From [Streptosporangium] indianense (GTDB taxonomy: Bacteria; Actinomycetota; Actinomycetes; Streptomycetales; Streptomycetaceae), in the NCBI RefSeq assembly GCF_021474405.1, contig NZ_JAKEIO010000056.1, positions 1-47,219 on the forward strand: a DNA stretch of 47,219 nt. Reading direction: 5' to 3'. The notes beneath the pieces were generated by a model. That model searched no databases. It saw nothing but the letters and a program-made list of their open reading frames with translations, and was not told where the DNA came from. This document shows positions 34,358-43,239 of this stretch, in pieces. Position 1 is the stretch's first letter. Every line of letters starts with the position of its first letter. The position numbers were made by a program, and so were the translations under genes.

Positions 34358-35755
34358 TCAGCGGGAGCGGGCGCGGTTGTACACGGCGGCGAGCCTGCCG
34401 GGACGGCGGCGCCGCGGCTGCCGGTGTCCGCCGCCGGCCGGGGCGCGGCCGTCCAGCTGGATCCAGATCCGCACCTCGGTCCCGCCGAGCACCGAGGAGC
34501 CGATCCGTACGTCCCCGCCGGTGGACTCCGCGAGGCGGCGCACGATGTCCAGGCCGAGCCCGGTCGAGCCGTCGTTCCCGGAGCCGCGGCCGCGCGCCAT
34601 CGCCGCCTCAGGGTCGGGTATGCCGGGGCCCGCGTCGGAGACCAGGACGATCACCGCGTCCTCGCCGTTGTGCACGTCGACCGCGAAGGCGGTGCCCTCG
34701 GCGGTGTGCCGGAAGACGTTCCCGAGGAGTGCGTCGAGCGCGGCGGCCAGGTCGGCGCGGGCCACGGGTATGCGCACCGGCCGGTCGGCCCCGGCCACCC
34801 GCCACTTGCGGCCCTCGTCCTCGGCGAGCGCCGACCAGAACGCCATCCTCTCCCGGACCACCTCGGCGGCGTCACAGCCCGCACCCGGCCCGGCCGCCGC
34901 CGTCTGCGGCTTGGCCTCCCGGGCCGTGCGGATGATGGTGTCGACCTCGCGCTCCAGCTGCTCGACCGCGGTCCGGGTCTGGTCGGCGGCCGGTCCCTCA
35001 CCGAGCGAGGCGGTGTTGAGCCGCAGCACGGTCAGGGGCGTGCGCAGCCGGTGGGACAGGTCGGCCGCCAGCTCCCGCTCGTTCGCCAGAAGCTGGACGA
35101 CCTGGTCGGCCATCGAGTTGAACGCGGCCGCCGCGAGGCGCAGTTCGCTCGGCCCGTCCTCGGGCACGCGGGCGCCCAGCCGGCCCTCCCCCAGGTCGTG
35201 CGCCCCCTCGACCAGGCGCCGCGCGGGGCGGACCATGCGGACGCCCAGCCGGTCGGCGACCGCGACCGAGCCGAGGATCAGCGCCACCCCGACCCCGGCG
35301 AGCACCGCCCAGGCGGTCCCGACGCCGTTGGTGACGTCGGACTCCGGCACGTACACCTCGACGACCGCGATCCGGCCGGTGCTGAGGGCGACCGGCTGGA
35401 GCAGGGTCCAGCCGCCGGTGACGCCGGTGGTGGAGGCGCGGCCCAGCTCGCGCACGGCCGCGATGTCCTCGTCGGCGGCGCGGCGGCGCCCCAGTTCGAG
35501 GGCGGCCCGACCGTCTCCCGCGGGCAGGTGCACGGCCATTCCGGCGTCGGAACCGGCGGAGGCGACGACGCGTTCGAGCTGGTCGCGGTCGGTGGTGATG
35601 GACAGGGCGGGGGCGACCGCCGCGGCCTCCCGCTCGGCGTTGGAGAAGGCACGGTCGCGGGCCATCTCGCGGATGACGAGTCCGAGCGGCACGGCGAAGG
35701 CGACCACGACCATGGTGGTCACCGCCAGCGACACCTTGACCAGGGCCCACCTCAT
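34358..35755 (-). CDS. Two-component sensor histidine kinase
   Basis: A 465-residue membrane kinase. A transmembrane segment lies at about 7-28 and a second at about 147-168, leaving an extracytoplasmic sensor of about 120 residues. HAMP follows (about 170-220), then the H-box D-L-S-H-R-L-R-T-P (phosphorylated H235), an N-box with the variant N-V-F-R-H-T, and ATP-binding D-A-G-P-G-I-P and T-G-L-G-L-D-I-V. The last 35 residues are a basic arginine-rich tail. Its start overlaps the regulator stop (ATGA), so both are translationally coupled. The signal sensed is not known. Confidence 0.92.
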   Translation of the reverse strand: MRWALVKVSLAVTTMVVVAFAVPLGLVIREMARDRAFSNAEREAAAVAPALSITTDRDQLERVVASAGSDAGMAVHLPAGDGRAALELGRRRAADEDIAAVRELGRASTTGVTGGWTLLQPVALSTGRIAVVEVYVPESDVTNGVGTAWAVLAGVGVALILGSVAVADRLGVRMVRPARRLVEGAHDLGEGRLGARVPEDGPSELRLAAAAFNSMADQVVQLLANERELAADLSHRLRTPLTVLRLNTASLGEGPAADQTRTAVEQLEREVDTIIRTAREAKPQTAAAGPGAGCDAAEVVRERMAFWSALAEDEGRKWRVAGADRPVRIPVARADLAAALDALLGNVFRHTAEGTAFAVDVHNGEDAVIVLVSDAGPGIPDPEAAMARGRGSGNDGSTGLGLDIVRRLAESTGGDVRIGSSVLGGTEVRIWIQLDGRAPAGGGHRQPRRRRPGRLAAVYNRARSR

Positions 35756-36450
35756 CGCGGCGCCCCCGGGGGTTCGAGCTTCACGCCGACGCCCCGGAGG
35801 GTGTGCAGATAGCGCGGGTTGGCCGCCGTCTCGCCCAGTTTCCGGCGCAGCCACGACAGATGGACGTCGATGGTCTGGTCGTCGCCGTAGGACTGCTGCC
35901 ACACCTCGGCGAGCAGTTCCTTGCGGGGGACGACGACGCCGGGCCGGCGGGCCAGGAAGGCGAGCAGGTCGAACTCGCGGCGGGTCAGGTCGAGTCGGGC
36001 GCCGTCCAGCTCGGCCTGGCGGCGCAGCGGGTCGACGGTCAGGCCGCCGACGCGGATCGCGGGGGACGGCTCGGCGTCGGCGGCGCCGGAGCGGGCACGG
36101 CGCAGCACCGCCGCCATGCGGGCCGAGAGGTGCTCGACGGAGAAGGGCTTGGTCAGGTAGTCGTCCGCCCCGGCGTTGAGCAGCCGGACGATCTCCGTCT
36201 CGTCGTCCCGGGCGGTGGCGACGATCACCGGGACGTCCGTGATCCCGCGCAGCATCTTCAGGGCCTCGGACCCGTCGAGATCGGGCAGTCCGAGGTCCAG
36301 GATCACCACGTCGAAGCGGACATGGGCGACCTCGCGCAGCGCCTCCAGCGCCGTCCCGACACTGCGCACCGTGTGCGAGGCGTCGGTCAGGTGCCGGATC
36401 AGCGCGGAACGTACGAACTGGTCGTCCTCGACCACGAGCACACTTGCCAT
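35752..36450 (-). CDS. OmpR/PhoB-family response regulator
   Basis: A 232-residue regulator. The receiver domain has D9/D10, phosphoacceptor D52 in V-I-L-D-L-G-L-P and K101 in L-T-K-P-F. The C-terminal winged helix (about 135-228) has L-T-R-R-E-F-D-L-L-A-F-L and the recognition helix region V-D-V-H-L-S-W-L-R-R-K-L-G. ATG 36450 (M-A-S-V-L-V-V-E-D-D) is chosen by domain start; the frame remains open upstream. Two DnaA-box-like sequences lie 42-68 bp upstream in its promoter. Confidence 0.93.
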   Translation of the reverse strand: MASVLVVEDDQFVRSALIRHLTDASHTVRSVGTALEALREVAHVRFDVVILDLGLPDLDGSEALKMLRGITDVPVIVATARDDETEIVRLLNAGADDYLTKPFSVEHLSARMAAVLRRARSGAADAEPSPAIRVGGLTVDPLRRQAELDGARLDLTRREFDLLAFLARRPGVVVPRKELLAEVWQQSYGDDQTIDVHLSWLRRKLGETAANPRYLHTLRGVGVKLEPPGAPR

Positions 36451-36491
36451 GCGCCGCACCGTACGCCATCTCGAACAGCCGGGTGCGGGGC

Positions 36492-36518
36492 TGTGGACAA
36501 CTCCCCGGCCGTGGACAA
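36492..36518. promoter_or_regulatory. Pair of DnaA-box-like sequences
   Basis: The reverse complement of 36492-36500 is TTGTCCACA, a perfect DnaA box for Streptomyces; that of 36510-36518 (TTGTCCACG) matches at 8 of 9. Both have the same orientation and repeat every 18 bp. They lie between the divergent response regulator and the secreted-protein gene. Confidence 0.55.
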
Positions 36519-36581
36519 CTCGCCCCTGAGGGAGTGCGTTTGCGGGCGACACGTGGGGCGCGTGAGGCAGTATGGCCCGCG

Positions 36582-37091
36582 ATGCGCAGAGGACTCGTAC
36601 ACGTACTGGCATGGCTGCTCGCCACGGGCGCGGCGGTCACGCTGTCGTGGTGGGGTGTCCACACGGTGATGGCGGGAACGGCCTACGACCCGCCGCGCGC
36701 CCTGCCCGTCAAGGCCGCCGACGCGCCGTCCACGCGGGAGCCGAAGGCGCCCGCCTCACCGTCGGAACGGACGTCTCCGCCGAGGCGGCGGCAGCCCGGC
36801 ACGCCTCCGGCGTCCGGGAAGCCGAGTTCCGCCCCCACACCAACGCCCGGCACGGCCCTCGCCACCTCCGGCCGGGTCAAGAGCTACGACACCGACGGCG
36901 GCCGGGCGGTCTTCGACCTCGGCAGGACCTCCGCTTCGCTGGTCTCCGCTACGCCGGGGGCGGGCTGGTCGATGCAGGTGTGGAAGACGGAGTCGTGGAT
37001 CCGCGTGGAGTTCTCCTCGGGCGCGGACCGGGTGTCGGTGTTCTGCACCTGGCACGACGGGCCGCCGCGGGTGGAGATCGGGACCTACTGA
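36582..37091 (+). CDS. Secreted or membrane-anchored protein of unknown function
   Basis: A 169-residue protein with one N-terminal hydrophobic helix (about residues 5-31, an anchor or uncleaved signal), a proline/serine/alanine-rich linker (about 38-95) and a small C-terminal domain of about 70 residues with aromatic positions (G-W-S-M-Q-V-W-K-T-E-S-W-I-R-V-E-F) that resembles a wall- or surface-exposed beta domain. No family recognised. It is divergent from the two-component pair and could lie in its signalling context, but nothing shows this directly. Confidence 0.75.
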   Translation: MRRGLVHVLAWLLATGAAVTLSWWGVHTVMAGTAYDPPRALPVKAADAPSTREPKAPASPSERTSPPRRRQPGTPPASGKPSSAPTPTPGTALATSGRVKSYDTDGGRAVFDLGRTSASLVSATPGAGWSMQVWKTESWIRVEFSSGADRVSVFCTWHDGPPRVEIGTY

Positions 37092-37134
37092 GTGCCGAGG
37101 GCGGCCATCGGCACCCTGGGGCTGTCCTGGCCGG

Positions 37135-38004
37135 TCATCGGAACACCGAAGCGGGCGGTGCCGGTGACGCCACTGCCGCGAGGTCCGTGACGGGCGCGGC
37201 CCCGCCGGTGAAGTCGGTGAGCGTCCTGCCGTGTTCGACCCGGGCGGGGTGCGGGTCGGAGGCGGCGAGGCGGGTCAGCTCGGCGACGGGCAGGGGGCGG
37301 TCGGAGGCGACCAGGACGGCGTTGCCGAAGCGCTTGCCGCGCAGCACCGCCGGATCCGCGACCAGCGCGAGGTGCTCGAAACGCGCTGCGGCGGTGGCGA
37401 TCTGGCCGCGCAGGTGGGCGAGCGGCGGTCCGTCGGCGAGGTTGGCGGCGTAGACACCGCCGGGTCCGAGGGCCCTGCGCACGTCGTCGAGGAACTCGGT
37501 GGAGGTCAGGTGGGCCGGGGTCCGCGCGCCGCTGAACACGTCGGTGATGACGAGGTCGGCCCAGCCGTCCGGCACCTTGGCGAGGCCGGCGCGGGCGTCG
37601 GTGGAGCGCACCCGTATGCGCGCGTTCGGATCCAACGGCAGCTCGCGGCGGACCAGTTGGACGAGAGTGCCGTCCCGTTCGACGACCTGCTGGGTGGAGC
37701 GGGGACGGGTGGCGGCGACGTAGCGGGCGAGGGTGAGTGCGCCGCCGCCCAGGTGCACGGCGTGCACGGGCCGGCCGGGCGGGGCGACGAGGTCGATCAC
37801 GTGGCCGAGGCGGCGCTGGTACTCGAAGGACAGGTACGCCGGGTCGTCCAGGTCGACGTGCGACTGCGGGGCACCGTCGATCACCAGGGTCCAGGCCCGG
37901 GCGCGCTCACGGTCGGGGATGAGCTCGGCGAGGCCGCCGTCGACGCTCTCCACGACGGGCTCGGCACCGGCCTGTCTGCGTCGGCCGCCCTTGGACTTTC
38001 CCAT
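37135..38004 (-). CDS. Spermidine synthase-like methyltransferase-fold protein
   Basis: A 289-residue protein with the Rossmann-like fold of polyamine aminopropyltransferases. The cofactor-binding region V-H-A-V-H-L-G-G-G-A-L-T-L-A-R (about 80-94) replaces the SpeE G-G-G-D-G motif, and A-D-L-V-I-T-D-V-F-S-G-A (about 149-160) replaces the catalytic D-x-x-D stretch. The N-terminal 10 residues are basic. It is probably one of the actinobacterial spermidine-synthase-like proteins whose substrate is unknown, rather than a true SpeE. Confidence 0.8.
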   Translation of the reverse strand: MGKSKGGRRRQAGAEPVVESVDGGLAELIPDRERARAWTLVIDGAPQSHVDLDDPAYLSFEYQRRLGHVIDLVAPPGRPVHAVHLGGGALTLARYVAATRPRSTQQVVERDGTLVQLVRRELPLDPNARIRVRSTDARAGLAKVPDGWADLVITDVFSGARTPAHLTSTEFLDDVRRALGPGGVYAANLADGPPLAHLRGQIATAAARFEHLALVADPAVLRGKRFGNAVLVASDRPLPVAELTRLAASDPHPARVEHGRTLTDFTGGAAPVTDLAAVASPAPPASVFR

Positions 38005-38138
38005 GGGGTCATTATCGGGGTGGTCTGTTAAGCGCCGCGTACGCTCCTGCCGCCCGGCGGAAGAGGGGCCTCAGCGGCAGCCGTCGCAGGGACGGAGCGC
38101 GGGCTCAGCGGCAACCGTCGCAGGGGCGGGGCGCGGGC

Positions 38139-38534
38139 TCAGCGGCAGCTGTCCGCCGCCCTGATCATCCGGGCGGCCTCCCCCAGGGCCTCGCGCAGCA
38201 CCGCGGGATCGGTCGCGAGGTCCGCCTCGCCGGGCGGCAGCAGCCAGTCCGAGCCCGCGACGGGCGGCTCGGGCGCCAGGGCCTGTCCGCTTCCGTCGGT
38301 TTCCGTGCAGGTGCTTCCCGGCACGTCCCACGCGGCGGCCGTCCCCGGCGGCACGAGGAAGCCCAGGGTGTCGCCGCCGCCGTCGTGCAGGACGGGGCCC
38401 ACCGCGTCCGCCGGTCCGCGGCGCAGGATGTCGACCGCCTCCAGCCCGTGCCGCGCCGGCACCGTCACCACATCGCAGCCGGCCGCCGGTGTAATCGGCG
38501 GCGTACGAGGATCGTTGATCCGGCTGGTCTCCAT
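38139..38534 (-). CDS. Small protein of unknown function resembling the prim-pol-like family at the window end
   Basis: A 131-residue protein. The central D-V-V-T-V-P-A-R-H-G-x-x-x-x-D-I-L and G-F-L-V-P-P-G-T-A-A-A-W-D-V-P-G-S segments share their order and spacing with D-V-V-S-A-P-A-L-F-G and L-L-F-A-A-P-G-T-A in the truncated gene at 46812. Such segments occur near the N-terminus of Streptomyces proteins annotated as bifunctional primase/polymerase, from memory. It is divergent from the HTH/TPR regulator at 38832, sharing a 297-bp promoter region. ATG 38534 is chosen; the frame is open upstream. Confidence 0.65.
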   Translation of the reverse strand: METSRINDPRTPPITPAAGCDVVTVPARHGLEAVDILRRGPADAVGPVLHDGGGDTLGFLVPPGTAAAWDVPGSTCTETDGSGQALAPEPPVAGSDWLLPPGEADLATDPAVLREALGEAARMIRAADSCR

Positions 38535-38831
38535 CCGGCCTCCACCACGAGAACCCCTGCTTGAACGAGCGGTCGGGAGTCGGGGGCCTCCCGGTCCGCG
38601 AGGTTCAACGCGGCTCGGCGTCAACGGCTACGGCGGAAGTCAGCCGCAAAGGATGGCACTTCATGGCAGATCAGGGATGAGATATCCGGTTTGTAGCCAA
38701 ACCCAGCGTGGCGACTCCATCACAGCAGGTACGTTCTTGCTCGCCGGACACGAGGTAGATCCTGTGGTCAATTCACCATAAGTCGCCCCATATCCGGCAT
38801 GGTTCGACGGTTCGCACGGGAGGACCCGGCC

Positions 38832-40283
38832 ATGGCGTCGTCAACGGTGACCTCGTCTCAACCCAACCGGCCGCCACGGCCGAATCTCGTCTTCCGGCGG
38901 CTGCGCGGACAGCGCTCGCCGGCCGAGTTCGCCGCGGCGATCCGGCGCGCCGGGCTCGAGATCGGCGAGCAGGTCAGCTGTGACGCGCGCTACATCGGCC
39001 GGGTCGAAGCGGGCGAGATCCGCTGTCCCAACTACGCGTACGAACGGGTGTTCCTGCACATGTTCCCCGGCCGCACGCTGACCGACCTGGGGTTCGCCCC
39101 CCGCTCGTCCGTACGCGGACGCCGGGCGCGCGACGCCGAGGACGCGCCCCTGCCGCGCACCGTGAACCCGGCGAAAGCCACGAGTGAGGCCAGCAGGGCG
39201 TGCGAGCCGTATGAAACGCGGAACCCGTACGACCCGTACCACCCGCACGACACCTACGAGGAGAGCGACGTGCTACGTCGCGCGTTCATGACCGGCGGAG
39301 GCGCCACGGTGGCCGCCGCCTCACTGGGGCCCGTCGGCCTCGCCCTCGACGCCGCGGCGGCGCAGCGCCCCGCGCGCCGCGCCGGGGCGAGCGACGCGGG
39401 GGCCCTGGAAGAAGCCGTCCGCCGGATCAGGCTGCTCGACGACCGGCACGGGGCCGACGGCCTCTACCGGCGCGCCGCCGCCCCGCTGCGTGCCGCCTAC
39501 GCCCTGCTCGACGCCGGCGCGACCCGGCAGACGACGGCGGACCGGCTCTACTCGGGCGCCGGTGAACTGGCCATCTCCGTGGGCTGGCTGGCCCACGACT
39601 CGGGGCGCTTCGACGACGCCCGCTCGCACTACGCGGAGGCGCTGGCGACGGCCCGGATGACCGGGGACCCGGGTCTGGAGGCGCACGCCTTCTGCAACAC
39701 GGCGTTCCTGGCGCGTGACGCCGGCCGGCCGCGCGAGGCGGTCCGGGCGGCCCAGGCCGCGCAACGCGTCGCCCGGCCCGTGGGCTCGGCGCGGCTGATG
39801 TCGCTGCTCGCGCTGCGCGAGGCGGGCGGCTGGGCCGGACTCGCCGACCGCGTCGGCTGCGAACAGGCACTGGCCCGGGCGCAGGCCTTCTTCGACCGGG
39901 GCCCGTCGGACGCCGACCCGGAGTGGATGAGCTTCTACGGCGAGGCCGAACTGGAGGGCCTGGAGGCGCAGTGCTGGTCCACGCTCGGGGACTGGCCCCG
40001 GGCGGCACGGCACGCGCGCCGGGCGGCCGAGCTGCAGGACCCGCACTTCACGCGGAACATCGCCCTGTACACGGCGGAGCTGGCCGACGACCTCGCGCGT
40101 GGGGGCCGGCCGGACGAGGCGGCGGTGGCGGGGATGCGGGTGCTGGACCTGCTGGAGGAGGTCCAGTCGTCCCGTGTGCAGACCATGCTGGCGGCGACGG
40201 CCCGGGTGCTGCTGCCGCACCGCCGGGCCTGCGGGGTGTCGGCGTTCCTGGACCGGCACGCCTCGACGCCGCGCAGGGCGTGA
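38832..40283 (+). CDS. HTH/TPR transcriptional regulator (NsdA-like)
   Basis: A 483-residue protein. An N-terminal Xre-like helix-turn-helix segment (about 15-75, R-L-R-G-Q-R-S-P-A-E-F-A-A-A-I-R-R-A) is followed by a disordered linker rich in Tyr/Asp/Pro (about 125-150), a short alanine-rich hydrophobic stretch with a R-R-A-F-M-T-G-G-G Tat-like look (about 154-180) and a long helical array of TPR-type repeats to the end (e.g. G-R-F-D-D-A-R-S-H-Y-A-E-A-L). This layout is that of Streptomyces NsdA-type regulators, which repress antibiotic production and sporulation. The start has GGGAGG eight bases upstream. Exact orthology to NsdA is not claimed. Confidence 0.82.
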   Translation: MASSTVTSSQPNRPPRPNLVFRRLRGQRSPAEFAAAIRRAGLEIGEQVSCDARYIGRVEAGEIRCPNYAYERVFLHMFPGRTLTDLGFAPRSSVRGRRARDAEDAPLPRTVNPAKATSEASRACEPYETRNPYDPYHPHDTYEESDVLRRAFMTGGGATVAAASLGPVGLALDAAAAQRPARRAGASDAGALEEAVRRIRLLDDRHGADGLYRRAAAPLRAAYALLDAGATRQTTADRLYSGAGELAISVGWLAHDSGRFDDARSHYAEALATARMTGDPGLEAHAFCNTAFLARDAGRPREAVRAAQAAQRVARPVGSARLMSLLALREAGGWAGLADRVGCEQALARAQAFFDRGPSDADPEWMSFYGEAELEGLEAQCWSTLGDWPRAARHARRAAELQDPHFTRNIALYTAELADDLARGGRPDEAAVAGMRVLDLLEEVQSSRVQTMLAATARVLLPHRRACGVSAFLDRHASTPRRA

Positions 40284-40324
40284 GACCTGAGCCGTGTCCG
40301 CACCGTCCTCCCCCGCGACGCCAC

Positions 40325-40918
40325 CTAGGCGAGGTGCCCCAGGTCGTTCCAGCTCTCGATCGCCGGTTCTCCGTAGGCCCAGCCCAGCACCGACAGCGAC
40401 GTGGGGTTCAGCCGTATCCGGGCCGCGAAGTCGATCGGGAGGCCGAGCCAGCGCGCCCCGATGGAGCGCAGGATGTGCCCGTGGGCGAAGACCAGGACGT
40501 CGCGGTCCTCGGAGCGGACCCAGGAAACCACCTCGTCGGCCCGGGCCGTGACCTCAGCGAGCGACTCCCCGCCCGGCACGCCGTCGCGCCAGATCAGCCA
40601 GCCGGGCCGGACGGCCTGGATGTCCGCGGGGGTCATCCCCTCGTACGCCCCGTAGTCCCACTCCAGCAGCGCGTCCCAGGTGCGCGCGCGGTCACCGAAG
40701 CCGGCGATCTCGCAGGTCTCCCGCGCGCGTGCCAGCGGGCTGGTCCGCACCTCGACGCCGTCGAGGCCCTCGTACGGCGCCCGGTGCAGGCGCTCGCCGA
40801 GCAGTTTGGCGCCGCGCCGGCCCTCCTCCAGAAGTGGCACGTCGGTCCTGCCCGTGTGCTTCCCGGACAGGGACCACTCGGTCTGTCCGTGGCGGGCCAG
40901 CAGGATGCGCGCGGCCAT
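40325..40918 (-). CDS. Histidine phosphatase family protein
   Basis: A 197-residue phosphoglycerate-mutase-like enzyme. The phosphohistidine motif is L-L-A-R-H-G-Q-T-E-W (H10), the second Arg lies in T-S-P-L-A-R-A-R-E-T (about 59-68), the acid residue in L-L-E-W-D-Y-G-A-Y-E-G (about 83-93), and the second His in V-F-A-H-G-H-I-L-R (about 142-150). This is a complete active site. Substrate unknown; likely a small phosphomonoester such as a sugar or cofactor phosphate. It is monocistronic and convergent with the NsdA-like gene. Confidence 0.92.
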   Translation of the reverse strand: MAARILLARHGQTEWSLSGKHTGRTDVPLLEEGRRGAKLLGERLHRAPYEGLDGVEVRTSPLARARETCEIAGFGDRARTWDALLEWDYGAYEGMTPADIQAVRPGWLIWRDGVPGGESLAEVTARADEVVSWVRSEDRDVLVFAHGHILRSIGARWLGLPIDFAARIRLNPTSLSVLGWAYGEPAIESWNDLGHLA

Positions 40919-41105
40919 GGGGAACCTTTCCGGAAGAACAACGCAAGGGGAACACCCCCATCATCGCGCACGCCCGTCGCGGGCAACCCGGGGGGCGATC
41001 CCTGCGTCTTCGAGGGCCGGAGGCGCGCCCCCTGACGCGCGCCCACACCGTAAAGTGACACGGCCGAACGGGTTACGCGTGATGACGAAGGGGGAGGACG
41101 ATCGG

Positions 41106-42116
41106 ATGCCGCACACCGATACACCGGGCACCGAGGCTGCCCCCGCGTCCAGGCTGCGCTGGTGGACCGAGCTGCCGCTGATCCTGCTGGTGTACGCGTG
41201 CTACTCGGCCGGCCGGCTCCTCGCCCGCGGCGACGTCTCCGGCGCCGTCGACAACGGTCTGACGATCCTGCGCTTCGAGAAGGCGCTGTATCTCAACTTC
41301 GAGCACCCGCTCAACCGCCTCTTCACGCGCGAGGCCTGGATAGGCATACCCGCCGACTTCTGGTACGCGTCGCTGCACTACCTGGTCACCCCAGCGGTGC
41401 TGGTGTGGCTGTTCCGCTCCCGGGCCGTGCGCTACCGCGCCGCGCGCACCTGGCTCATGACGTCCACCCTCATCGGTCTGATCGGCTTCACCCTGCTGCC
41501 GACCTGCCCGCCCCGGCTCCTCGACGCGAGCCACGGCTTCGTGGACACGATGGCCCAGTACAGCTCCTACGGCTGGTGGGGAGGCGCGGCGAGCGCGCCG
41601 CGCGGCATGGGGAACATGACCAACCAGTACGCGGCGATGCCGAGCCTGCACGTGGGCTGGTCCCTGTGGTGCGGCGTGATGCTGTGGCGCTTCGGCGGTA
41701 CGCGCCTGACGAAGGTGGCCGCCGTCGCCTACCCGCTGATCACGACGATCGTGGTCATGGGCACCGCCAACCACTACTTCCTCGACGCGGTCGCGGGCGC
41801 GGCCGTCATGGGCGCCGGGCTGCTGCTGGCGCCGCTCGTGATGCGCACCGCGGACCGGGCCAAGGCGCGGTTCGTACGGCCGGCACCGGTCGCGGCGGGC
41901 GCTCCGGCCGGCCTCGCCGCCGCCCTCCCGGCCACGTCTCCCGCCGGCTCCGCAGCCGCCTCTCCCGCCGCAGGTTCCTCGATTGTCAGTGCCGGATGCC
42001 AGACTTCCGCGGGTGAGCGAATTCCACGGCAGCGCGAGTCGCGGCTCGGAGCGGGAGCCGAACCGGGTGCCTCCCCCAAGGACGCGGGGGACGGCGCTCC
42101 GGCAGCGGCTCGCTGA
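41106..42116 (+). CDS. PAP2-family membrane phosphatase/inositolphosphotransferase-like protein
   Basis: A 336-residue membrane protein with about six spans. The PAP2/AUR1-type active site is seen as M-P-S-L-H-V-G-W-S (about residues 178-186) and G-T-A-N-H-Y-F-L-D-A-V-A-G (about 218-230), with the catalytic histidines. In actinobacteria such proteins act on lipid or inositol phosphates outside the membrane. The last 60 residues are Ala/Pro/Ser-rich and in part overlap the N-terminal coding frame of the next gene, so the true stop may not mark a functional end. ATG 41106 has GGGGGAGG eight bases upstream. Confidence 0.83.
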   Translation: MPHTDTPGTEAAPASRLRWWTELPLILLVYACYSAGRLLARGDVSGAVDNGLTILRFEKALYLNFEHPLNRLFTREAWIGIPADFWYASLHYLVTPAVLVWLFRSRAVRYRAARTWLMTSTLIGLIGFTLLPTCPPRLLDASHGFVDTMAQYSSYGWWGGAASAPRGMGNMTNQYAAMPSLHVGWSLWCGVMLWRFGGTRLTKVAAVAYPLITTIVVMGTANHYFLDAVAGAAVMGAGLLLAPLVMRTADRAKARFVRPAPVAAGAPAGLAAALPATSPAGSAAASPAAGSSIVSAGCQTSAGERIPRQRESRLGAGAEPGASPKDAGDGAPAAAR

Positions 42117-43239
42117 GCTGCGCGGCCCCGACGTACCCGCGAAGGCACTGGACGCGCGCGCCCTGGCGGCGCTGGCCGCCAACCCCGGCTGTGCGCGGCG
42201 CGCGATCCTCGACGGCGCCGGGGTGAACAAGGCGGCGCTGGCGAGCGCGCTGGGCTCGCCGTCGGCCTTCGGGCAGTCGCAGTTCGCGCTCACCCGGGGC
42301 AACGCCTTCGAGGCGAAGGTCAAGGCCGACGGCGGGGCGGAGCTGCTGCGGCTGGTGCACGACAGGCTCGACCGGTCCGCCGAGCCGCCCGTCGGCGCGC
42401 GGGTGCCCGACCTGACGGCGACCGGCCCCCGGGGGCGCACGGCCCGTACGGAGCTGGAGCTGCGGGAGGCCGCAGCGCACCCGGGCGTATGGACGCTGCT
42501 CGACCACCCGATGCTCGCGCTGGACGTCGCGGGCTCCCCCGCGTTCCTGGAGCCCGACGCGGTGGTGGTCCACCCGGACGGCAGCTGGACGGTCGTGGAG
42601 ATCAAGTCCTTCCCCCTGCTGGACGGTTCGGCCGATCCGGCGAAGGTCGGGGCCGCGGCCCGGCAGGCGGCGGTGTACGTCCTGGCGCTGGAGGAGCTCG
42701 CCGCCCGGCTCGGCGCGGAGCCGGAGGGCGACGCCGGTGCCGAGGGGGCCGAGGGGACTTCCGTGTCCGCACCGCGCGTGCGGCACCGGATCCTGCTGGT
42801 GTGTCCCAGGGACTTCTCCAATCAGCCGGCCGCGTCCGCCGTCGACATCCGCAAGCAGCGGGCGGTGACGGCCCGCCAGCTGGCCCGGCTGACCCGCATC
42901 GAGGACATCGCCGACGCGCTGCCCGAGGGCACCTGCTTCTCGCCCGAGCTGCCCGCCGAAGCACTGGCGGAGGCCGTGGAGTCGGTCCCGGCGACCTACG
43001 CGCCCGAGTGCCTGTCGGCGTGCGAGCTGGCCTTCCACTGCCGCAGCCGGTCCCGCGAGGCGGGCGCGGTGACCTCCCTCGGGCGCCCGGTGCGGGCGGA
43101 GCTGGGCGGCCTCACGACCGTGGAGGACGTCCTGGCCGCCGCGCGCGGTGAGGCGGGCGATCCCGACGACCCGGCCGTGGCGGCGCTGCGGCGGGCGGCC
43201 GCCCTGCGTGCCGAGGCGCTGGAGGCGGCGTGTCGCTGA
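42013..43239 (+). CDS. Fe-S PD-(D/E)XK nuclease (Cas4/AddB/Dna2-like)
   Basis: A 408-residue RecB-superfamily nuclease. Motif I is R-G-N-A-F-E (E100), motif II L-E-P-D (D182), motif III V-V-E-I-K-S (E196, K198), and the RecB-family QxxxY is Q-A-A-V-Y (Q218, Y222). Four cysteines, C60 in N-P-G-C-A-R-R and C333, C337, C343 in E-C-L-S-A-C-E-L-A-F-H-C, repeat the one-plus-three layout that binds a 4Fe-4S cluster in Cas4, AddB and Dna2. Start uncertain: GTG 42013 is used, GTG 42067 (GGGAG nine bases upstream) and TTG 41983 are possible. It overlaps the PAP2 tail and the next gene by 10 bp. Function as an end-processing nuclease with its two neighbours is inference. Confidence 0.85.
   Translation: MSEFHGSASRGSEREPNRVPPPRTRGTALRQRLAELRGPDVPAKALDARALAALAANPGCARRAILDGAGVNKAALASALGSPSAFGQSQFALTRGNAFEAKVKADGGAELLRLVHDRLDRSAEPPVGARVPDLTATGPRGRTARTELELREAAAHPGVWTLLDHPMLALDVAGSPAFLEPDAVVVHPDGSWTVVEIKSFPLLDGSADPAKVGAAARQAAVYVLALEELAARLGAEPEGDAGAEGAEGTSVSAPRVRHRILLVCPRDFSNQPAASAVDIRKQRAVTARQLARLTRIEDIADALPEGTCFSPELPAEALAEAVESVPATYAPECLSACELAFHCRSRSREAGAVTSLGRPVRAELGGLTTVEDVLAAARGEAGDPDDPAVAALRRAAALRAEALEAACR

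Noticed and set aside
36492..36518. DnaA boxes as a replication origin
   Set aside because: Only two boxes and none of the usual oriC neighbours (dnaA, dnaN, rpmH); a promoter role is more likely.
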